In this document: piece by piece, positions 7,667 to 12,329 of the stretch
Position numbering within the stretch: the first letter of the stretch is position 1
How the letters are laid out: the number at the start of each line of letters is the position of its first letter
Assembly (NCBI GenBank): GCA_011380105.1
Contig: DRZW01000067.1
Span: 1 to 12,329 of the forward strand
Length of the DNA stretch: 12,329 nt
Direction: 5' to 3'
DNA from: Halothiobacillaceae bacterium
Lineage (GTDB): Bacteria; Pseudomonadota; Gammaproteobacteria; Halothiobacillales; Halothiobacillaceae
Notes under the pieces: model-generated
Told to the model about the DNA's origin: nothing
What the model saw: the letters and a program-made list of their open reading frames with translations, nothing else
The model's database searches: none
Program-made: the position numbers and the translations under genes

Positions 7667-7780
7667 GGCGGCTCCTGATCTAACTTAAATCAATAAATAC
7701 TCATCCCAATGATTAAGCATGGGGTAAAGCTGCTGTTTCTAACAATGGGGCAAATCAAACGAGCTGCCCAATGCACAAAG

Positions 7781-7808
7781 AGGTGGGGACGGCAAGGCGC
7801 TTTTCAAG
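7781..7808 (-). promoter_or_regulatory. Sigma-32-type heat-shock promoter for grpE, overlapping the hrcA stop
   Basis: On the minus strand a perfect CTTGAAA (7808–7802) and CCCCACCT (7788–7781) are spaced by 13 bp, the same layout as the dnaK promoter. The -35 element contains the hrcA stop codon (TGA at 7806–7804). It is 115 bp upstream of the grpE start. Two further CCCCAT-type motifs lie closer to grpE (around 7742–7749 and 7717–7724), but they lack a good -35. Confidence 0.65.
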
Positions 7809-8871
7809 ACCTATGCTGTTGCTGCTGGCCTGTTAGCGCTTCGGATAGTAATTTTGAGGTCACATCCACTATCGAAATGACGCGATCATAAGCCATCCGC
7901 TTGGGACCAATCACGCCGAGCACACCGATAACCTCATCCTCAATGCCGTAGGCGGCGCCTACCACACCACATTCATTAAAGGTCGGCGAGCCTGACTCAC
8001 GGCCGATGAAAATTTGCACCCCGCGCGCTGATTCGCACTGATCAAGCAGTCCAATGAGTTCGCGTTTTTCTGAAAATGCATTTAACAGCCGGCGGACGCG
8101 CTCGACATCACCAAACTCATCGATACCCATTAAATTAAGCTCCCCGGCAACCACCACGCCGGCCTGGTCTTCAACGGCATCGACCGCAGATTCAGCCAGA
8201 TTCATGGCTTCATCTAGGTTACCCTCAATCTCGGCTCGGGTCTTTCTTAACTCACTGAGCAATGATGCCCGCATTTCCTGAATTGTCTGCCCGTTGAGCC
8301 GCTCATTGAGGAAATTAGCAAAACGAGTCAGTTGATCCTGATTATAGGGCTTGGGCGGTTGGATAATGCGGTTTTGCACACCCCCATCTTGAGTTACTAG
8401 CACCATCAGCACTCGCCCCGGACTTAAGGCGACAAAATCAATCTGCCGAAAAACCGCCCGTGCCCGCGAGGGTATGGTGACAACCCCGGCATATTGAGTC
8501 AAACTAGAGAGCAGATTAGAGGCGGTATCCGCCATTTGCTGTGGATCATCAGCGGCCGCCTGTCGCAAAATGCGCTCTAAGTGCCGCGCATCCGTCGGCA
8601 TTTTCGCCGGGCTAACCAATAAAGAATCCACAAATAACCGATATGCCGCCTCGGTGGGCACACGACCAGAAGAGGTGTGCAGCGTGCTAACCAGCCCCAT
8701 ATCCTCAAGATCGGCCATTACATTACGAATAGTAGCCGGACTTAAGGACAAGTCAGACAATCGCGCCAACGTGCGCGAACCCAAAGGCTGCCCTTCATCG
8801 GTGTAGCGATCAATCAACAATCGCAACAACGCCTGGGCGCGATCGGGAAGATCAGACCATTTGTCAGTCAT
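7804..8871 (-). CDS. hrcA: Heat-inducible transcription repressor HrcA
   Basis: HrcA represses heat-shock genes by binding CIRCE operators and is inactivated when heat stress titrates the GroE chaperonin. The 355-residue product has the family features. An N-terminal winged helix spans about 5–72, including LSPATIRNVMADLEDMGLV and HTSSGRVPTE. A central GAF-like dimerisation domain follows, then the C-terminal signature GVIGPKRMAYDRVI (about 319–332). The start at 8871 has only a weak ribosome binding site. It heads the hrcA–grpE–dnaK–dnaJ series and is divergent from nadK. HrcA is absent from E. coli but present in Xanthomonas-like gammaproteobacteria. No perfect CIRCE is present in the window; one degenerate candidate lies in its own upstream region. 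Its main target may be groESL elsewhere. Confidence 0.96.
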   Translation of the reverse strand: MTDKWSDLPDRAQALLRLLIDRYTDEGQPLGSRTLARLSDLSLSPATIRNVMADLEDMGLVSTLHTSSGRVPTEAAYRLFVDSLLVSPAKMPTDARHLERILRQAAADDPQQMADTASNLLSSLTQYAGVVTIPSRARAVFRQIDFVALSPGRVLMVLVTQDGGVQNRIIQPPKPYNQDQLTRFANFLNERLNGQTIQEMRASLLSELRKTRAEIEGNLDEAMNLAESAVDAVEDQAGVVVAGELNLMGIDEFGDVERVRRLLNAFSEKRELIGLLDQCESARGVQIFIGRESGSPTFNECGVVGAAYGIEDEVIGVLGVIGPKRMAYDRVISIVDVTSKLLSEALTGQQQQHRS

Positions 8872-8924
8872 GATGTTATAGCGAGCTCACTGTCGGTTGA
8901 TCTCTGACGCAAGTGCCGAACAAA

Positions 8925-8951
8925 TTAGCATTCAGCCCGTTGGATTACCAT
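8925..8951 (-). promoter_or_regulatory. Degenerate CIRCE-like operator in front of hrcA
   Basis: The CIRCE consensus is TTAGCACTC, 9 bp, GAGTGCTAA. The plus strand here reads TTAGCATTC, 9 bp, GATTACCAT. The first arm matches 8 of 9 positions with the correct 9-bp gap; the second arm matches only 5 of 9. It lies between the putative hrcA promoter and the hrcA start, the right place for autoregulation. It may be a decayed site or a chance match. Confidence 0.3.
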
Positions 8952-8984
8952 ATTAACCCGTAGCAATGCAGCGCTGACTGTTAT

Positions 8985-9015
8985 ATGGTTGGGTATTTAT
9001 TTTGTTCATTTCAAG
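8985..9015 (-). promoter_or_regulatory. Weak sigma-32-like promoter for hrcA
   Basis: On the minus strand a perfect CTTGAAA (9015–9009) is followed after 15 bp by CCCAACCAT (8993–8985), a poor match to CCCCATNT. It is the third CTTGAAA in front of a gene of this series. The promoter is plausible by position, 114 bp upstream of hrcA, but weaker than the other two. No clear promoter for nadK was found in the same 194-bp gap. Confidence 0.4.
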
Positions 9016-9039
9016 TCTGCACGCCCACTGCAGCAGACT
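9014..9039. repeat. Inverted repeat in the hrcA–nadK divergent region
   Basis: AGTCTGC (9014–9020) and GCAGACT (9033–9039) are perfect 7-bp inverted arms separated by 12 bp. The left arm touches the -35 of the putative hrcA promoter, and the right arm ends 26 bp before the nadK start. It could be an operator or a hairpin in the nadK leader; nothing identifies a binding protein. Confidence 0.45.
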
Positions 9040-9065
9040 ATCTGTGCCACCATTTAGCGTAATCT

Positions 9066-9983
9066 ATGTCAGAAAACAACAAAGAACCGACGCCAAACGC
9101 AGAAAAAGCACCTACCTTTAAGCGGGTGGGTGTCATGCTTAAACCGGGCAATGATGCAGCGGTGCGCACCGTGCTCACCGAGCTTATTGCCGTACTCGAA
9201 AGCCACCGGATAGACTGGGCACTCGATGATCAAAATGAAAACCCCTTGCCTGGCAGCGATGCTCGCTGGTTTTCCCGAAACCGCTTAGATCGTGATTTAA
9301 TCGTCGTCATTGGTGGCGATGGCACCTTGCTAAATGCGGCACGGTCATTATGCCGATTTAACGTCCCCATTGTAGGCGTCAACTTAGGGCGACTGGGCTT
9401 TCTGGCCGACATCAGCCCCCCGAAACTCGCCGACCATTTCGGCGCGATCCTCGATGGTCACTTCAGTGTCGATAACCGCTTTTTGTTAGAAGGCGTGTTG
9501 ATGCGCGAAGACAGCCGCGTAATGCAGAGTGTGGCCTTAAATGACATCACCTTTAAGATGCAGGATCCAGCGCGGATGATTGAGTTTGAGATGAGCCTAA
9601 ACGGTACGCTGGTCAACCATCAGCGTTCCGATGGTGTTGTCGTCTGCACGCCCACCGGCTCAACCGCCTATGCCCTGTCAGCCGGGGGGCCTTTGATCGA
9701 CCCTGAGCTTGAAGCTATTGGTATCGTCTCCATTTGTCCCCACACCTTAAGCTATCGGCCCATTGTGGTTGACGCGCACCAAACCATTGAAATTTCACTT
9801 AAATCGGATTCTCGTGGTGGTGGCATTATTAGTTTTGATGGCCAACTCAACCAGCCAACTCAACCGGGCGATGTTCTGATTATTCGCCGTCATGACCACC
9901 AGGTGCAGTTATTACATCCACCGGGACATGACCATTTCAGTCTGCTGCGAAGCAAGCTAGGCTGGAGCGGACAACAATTTTAA
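9066..9983 (+). CDS. nadK: NAD kinase
   Basis: NAD kinase phosphorylates NAD to NADP in the cytoplasm, using ATP or polyphosphate depending on the enzyme. The 305-residue product (E. coli 292) has the catalytic GGDGT at 83–87, NLGRLGFL at 106–113, an Asn-Asp pair at 159–160 where E. coli has Asn-Glu, and TPTGSTAY at 195–202. It also has the C-terminal FDGQ segment and an ending KLGWSGQQF like that of E. coli (KLGWSKKLF). The first 18 residues are a polar extension before the conserved beta-strand RVGVMLKPG. The ATG at 9066 has no good Shine-Dalgarno, so the true start is somewhat uncertain. It precedes recN by 27 bp, as in E. coli, and the two are probably one operon. Confidence 0.97.
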   Translation: MSENNKEPTPNAEKAPTFKRVGVMLKPGNDAAVRTVLTELIAVLESHRIDWALDDQNENPLPGSDARWFSRNRLDRDLIVVIGGDGTLLNAARSLCRFNVPIVGVNLGRLGFLADISPPKLADHFGAILDGHFSVDNRFLLEGVLMREDSRVMQSVALNDITFKMQDPARMIEFEMSLNGTLVNHQRSDGVVVCTPTGSTAYALSAGGPLIDPELEAIGIVSICPHTLSYRPIVVDAHQTIEISLKSDSRGGGIISFDGQLNQPTQPGDVLIIRRHDHQVQLLHPPGHDHFSLLRSKLGWSGQQF

Positions 9984-10010
9984 CCTGCGCGCTACACCAG
10001 AAAACACGCC

Positions 10011-11702
10011 ATGCTGCGACACTTGTCCATCCGAAACATCGCGTTGATTGATCAGCTCAATCTGGAATTCAAACCCGGTATGACCACCCTGACCGGGGAG
10101 ACGGGAGCGGGCAAATCCATTTTGATTGACGCCATCGGTTTAATTCTCGGCGAGCGCGCCAATATGGCACTGCTGCGAAGCGGTGCTCAGAGTGGTGAAG
10201 TTACCGGTGAATTCACCATCAACCCGGAAAGTCAAGCCGCTCGCTTGATTGCAGATAAAGGTTTAGAACACCCCGATGATCAGCAAACCCTGCTAATCCG
10301 CCGCAAGTTAAGCCAAGATGGCCGCTCGCGCGCTTGGGTCAATGACCGCCCGGCGACCACCACCCTGCTCCGAGATTTATCGGTGTATTTGCTGGATATT
10401 CACGGCCAGAACCAAAATCAGAAGTTAATCCACCCCGCTCATCAGGCCCGGGTGCTGGACCAATTTGCGCATTTAGAAACCCAGATCCAGCAATTAAAAA
10501 AGACCGCCCGACAATTAAGCAAAGCCATCGAAGCACAACGATTGCTTAAAGAACAGGAGCAAACCCGCGCTGATCGCATTGCCCTGCTCACCTTTCAGCT
10601 CGATGAGATTGAGCAAATCAACCCCCAGCCGAATGAGTTTAATCAACTGCATGATCAGTTAAAAAAGCTCTCACGGATGGAGCAATGGCGCAAGACACTG
10701 GCACAACAAATCAATGCACTATACGAAGATGAAGGCAATGCGCATGACCGCATTGGCCAGGCGGTGAATGCATTAGGGCAAGTAGCCGATCTTGACCCTG
10801 CAATTGAGCCCATGCTCGAAGCGTTGGAGCAGGCGCAGATTCACGTCGCCGAGGTCTCTAGCAGTTTGATGGATCAGTTATCAAATGCTGAACTCGACTC
10901 GGCGGAATTAGAACACATTCAAAACCGCTTAGACCAGTTGCATCAGCTAGCCCGCAAACACAAAATTGCCCCCGAGGCACTGACCGACCACATCGAGGCA
11001 CTGCAATCTGAGCGCGTCGCCCTTTTGGCCTGCGAGCAGGACGACCAAGCGCTAGAAGAACAAATCAAATCGCTGACCCAACAATATGCACAACAAGCCC
11101 AAGAAATCAGCGAAAAGCGCCAGAAGGCCGCCAAAAAGCTGCAAAAAGCCTTAGCAGAAGCCATCCGCAAACTTGGCATGCCCAACGCTGAGGTGGAAAT
11201 TAGTGTCCGAGAGGATAACGCGCTTAAAGAGCGCTTTGCTGAACGGGGTATTAACCGCATTCAGATCTTACTCAGCGCCAACATCGGCGAGCCGCCTGCG
11301 CCCATTGAGCAGGTTGCATCCGGCGGTGAGTTAGCCCGCGTGGCACTGGCGCTAAAAACACTGACTGCTGGCGATGACCCCATCGAGACATTTATCTTCG
11401 ATGAGGTTGATACCGGTATTGGCGGGGCTACAGCGGATATTGTCGGCGCGCATTTACGCATGCTAGGTGAGAAACGTCAGGTGCTTTGTGTAACCCACTT
11501 GCCGCAGGTAGCCGCACACGGGCAGCATCAGTGGCGAATCAGCAAACAGCAAATAGGGAGTAACACAGTAACCAGTGTGCAGCCGCTGGATAAAGACAGC
11601 CGGATAGAAGAATTGGCCCGTATGCTGGGCGGGCGGACGATCACTAATGAAACCCGCGCTCATGCCCGGCAGATGCTCGAACACCCCACTCAAGCTGAGT
11701 AA
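10011..11702 (+). CDS. recN: DNA repair protein RecN
   Basis: RecN is an SMC-like ATPase that acts in recombinational repair of double-strand breaks. The 563-residue product (E. coli 553) starts with the family sequence MLRHLSIRNIALIDQLNLEF. It has Walker A GETGAGKS at 29–36 and a long coiled-coil middle (about 150–380, rich in Gln, Glu, Leu and Lys). The ABC signature ASGGELARVALALK begins at 436, and Walker B FIFDEVDTGIGG at 461, followed by the CVTHLPQVAAHG switch. All ATPase motifs are intact. The ribosome binding site is weak, so translation may be coupled to nadK, 27 bp upstream. In E. coli recN is a strong SOS gene; here no proper LexA box is seen before recN or nadK. It ends 18 bp from the end of the convergent fur gene. 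Confidence 0.97.
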   Translation: MLRHLSIRNIALIDQLNLEFKPGMTTLTGETGAGKSILIDAIGLILGERANMALLRSGAQSGEVTGEFTINPESQAARLIADKGLEHPDDQQTLLIRRKLSQDGRSRAWVNDRPATTTLLRDLSVYLLDIHGQNQNQKLIHPAHQARVLDQFAHLETQIQQLKKTARQLSKAIEAQRLLKEQEQTRADRIALLTFQLDEIEQINPQPNEFNQLHDQLKKLSRMEQWRKTLAQQINALYEDEGNAHDRIGQAVNALGQVADLDPAIEPMLEALEQAQIHVAEVSSSLMDQLSNAELDSAELEHIQNRLDQLHQLARKHKIAPEALTDHIEALQSERVALLACEQDDQALEEQIKSLTQQYAQQAQEISEKRQKAAKKLQKALAEAIRKLGMPNAEVEISVREDNALKERFAERGINRIQILLSANIGEPPAPIEQVASGGELARVALALKTLTAGDDPIETFIFDEVDTGIGGATADIVGAHLRMLGEKRQVLCVTHLPQVAAHGQHQWRISKQQIGSNTVTSVQPLDKDSRIEELARMLGGRTITNETRAHARQMLEHPTQAE

Positions 11703-11713
11703 GCTCTACTAGA

Positions 11714-11751
11714 AAGCCGCCTAGCGCCCCTGGTCTCGGGCTTCGCGGCTT
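11714..11751. repeat. Inverted repeat at the recN/fur convergent end
   Basis: AAGCCGC (11714–11720) and GCGGCTT (11745–11751) form a perfect 7-bp stem. A second GCCC/GGGC stem can form inside it. The fur stop codon (11721–11723) lies in the loop. In the fur direction the stem is followed only by TCT, and in the recN direction by no T-run. If it terminates either transcript it does so poorly. Confidence 0.4.
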
Positions 11752-12140
11752 ATGCCGTAGATCACCAGCGAGTAGTCAGTCAGATCAAAATCAAACTGAT
11801 CGGCGATACTCGCAATGCGCTCTTGGATGACCGGATCATGAAATTCCTCCACCTGTCCGGATTTCACACAAACCAGATGGTCGTGATCGCCTTTGGAGAT
11901 CAATTCAAATACCGCTTTACCACCCTCAAACTGATGTCGCTTGAGAATATCGGCTGCTTCAAACTGGGTCAGTACGCGGTAGACAGTAGCCAAACCAATC
12001 TCTTGACCTCGTTTCAGCAACTCTTTGTAGACATCCTCGGCGCTCATGTGCCATTCAGGGTTGCTCTCGATGATTTCCAAAATCTTGACCCGGGGTAATG
12101 TAACCTTAAGGCCGGCGCGTTTTAGCTCGTTTGATTCCAA
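11721..12140 (-). CDS. fur: Ferric uptake regulator Fur, with altered second metal site
   Basis: Fur is the iron-responsive repressor of iron uptake genes. The product is 139 residues and has the family core: AGLKVTLPRVKIL, HMSAEDVYK, the recognition helix GLATVYRVLTQFEAA, and FEGGKAVFEL. It starts at TTG (12140); GAGGG at 12149–12153, 8 nt upstream, supports this, and the resulting N-terminus matches the family. By alignment from memory to P. aeruginosa Fur, the site-1 ligands are all kept (His31, Glu79, His88, Glu99). Of the site-2 ligands only Asp87 is kept: His86 has become Asp85, Glu107 Gln106 and His124 Tyr123. There is a single Cys in the CxxC region (CVKS) and no His/Cys tail, as in Pseudomonas. 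It is convergent with recN and probably autoregulated. Confidence 0.96.
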   Translation of the reverse strand: MESNELKRAGLKVTLPRVKILEIIESNPEWHMSAEDVYKELLKRGQEIGLATVYRVLTQFEAADILKRHQFEGGKAVFELISKGDHDHLVCVKSGQVEEFHDPVIQERIASIADQFDFDLTDYSLVIYGISREARDQGR

Positions 12141-12165
12141 AACTATTGCCCTCGCTATAGAAGAA

Positions 12166-12179
12166 ATAATAATTATTAT
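12166..12179 (-). promoter_or_regulatory. fur: Fur-box-like palindrome upstream of fur
   Basis: ATAATAATTATTAT is a perfect 14-bp palindrome 25 bp before the fur start codon. Aligned to the 19-bp Fur box GATAATGATAATCATTATC, positions 12165–12183 match 13 of 19 by hand count. It lies just after the putative -10, over the expected transcription start, where binding would block initiation. Simple A/T palindromes also arise by chance in AT-rich leaders. Confidence 0.45.
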
Positions 12180-12180
12180 G

Positions 12181-12211
12181 ATTGTAACTGATCTGCGGCG
12201 CTTATGTTCAA
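12181..12211 (-). promoter_or_regulatory. fur: Candidate sigma-70 promoter for fur
   Basis: On the minus strand TTGAAC (12211–12206) and TACAAT (12186–12181) are separated by 19 bp. Each hexamer matches consensus reasonably, but the spacer is longer than ideal. Its position next to the Fur-like palindrome makes it plausible. Confidence 0.4.
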
Positions 12212-12274
12212 AATAAACCTATCGTGCTTAGCGCGAAAACTCGGCAACCGCGGAATTTTCGGTTAGGCTGGCAA

Positions 12275-12294
12275 GATACGTCTAAGTGCGTATC
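12275..12294. repeat. Inverted repeat in the gene-free stretch beyond fur
   Basis: GATACG (12275–12280) and CGTATC (12289–12294) are perfect 6-bp arms around 8 bp. The surrounding 12212–12329 holds no convincing gene: the only plus-strand ATG with some length (12204) gives about 20 residues and has no lipoprotein signal. In Pseudomonas the next gene here is divergent omlA/bamE; if that holds, it begins beyond the window. Confidence 0.35.
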
Positions 12295-12329
12295 ATTAGC
12301 AAGCATCTGGGTGCGAATTTAGAACCCAA

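Noticed and set aside
7717..7749. Two extra CCCCAT motifs before grpE as further sigma-32 -10 elements
   Set aside because: Neither has a TTGAAA-like -35 at 13–15 bp upstream.
9985..10000. CTG-N10-CAG just before recN, possible LexA box
   Set aside because: Only the outer CTG/CAG match; the T and A next to them and the AT-rich centre of the E. coli-type box are missing.
12204..12266. Short plus-strand ORF (about 20 codons) beyond fur as the start of bamE/omlA
   Set aside because: It ends at a TAG after about 20 residues and lacks a signal peptide with a lipobox Cys.

Overview
The window is an ordinary-looking chromosomal housekeeping segment from a gammaproteobacterium. The evidence is the gene order recN–hrcA–grpE–dnaK–dnaJ and rimP–nusA–infB, a Pseudomonas-type Fur (single Cys in the CxxC region, no His/Cys-rich tail), a long IF2 N-terminus, and E. 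coli-like DnaK, NusA and NadK. HrcA is absent from E. coli and Pseudomonas but known in Xanthomonas and several deeper gammaproteobacterial lineages, which points away from the enterics. I cannot name a genus.

Layout. Minus strand, 1–3407: rimP–nusA–infB (infB cut by the window edge), the translation/transcription operon. 3408–3682: a non-coding junction with a near-consensus sigma-70 promoter, a long rod-like RNA hairpin and a U-rich tail. Minus strand, 3683–8871: the heat-shock series hrcA–grpE–dnaK–dnaJ, with sigma-32-like promoters before grpE and dnaK, a weaker one before hrcA, and three hairpins between dnaK and dnaJ. 8872–9065: divergent control region. Plus strand, 9066–11702: nadK–recN. 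Minus strand, 11721–12140: fur, convergent with recN, using a TTG start behind a Fur-box-like palindrome. 12181–12329: no gene seen.

How it works together. DnaK, DnaJ and GrpE form the Hsp70 chaperone cycle. HrcA is a heat-labile repressor encoded at the head of the same series, while the promoter motifs suggest sigma-32 activation, so both modes of heat-shock control may act here. RimP (30S maturation), NusA (elongation/termination) and IF2 (initiation) form the classic co-transcribed set. NadK makes NADP, RecN acts in double-strand break repair, and Fur is the iron regulator.

The most interesting items are the structured RNA element between dnaJ and rimP (a small RNA or an attenuator of the rimP operon), the apparent loss there of the dapB–secG block that separates dnaJ from rimP in Pseudomonas, and a Fur in which three of the four ligands of the second metal site are substituted. 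I found no CRISPR, tRNA, rRNA, insertion sequence or phage gene, and no convincing novel multi-gene system.
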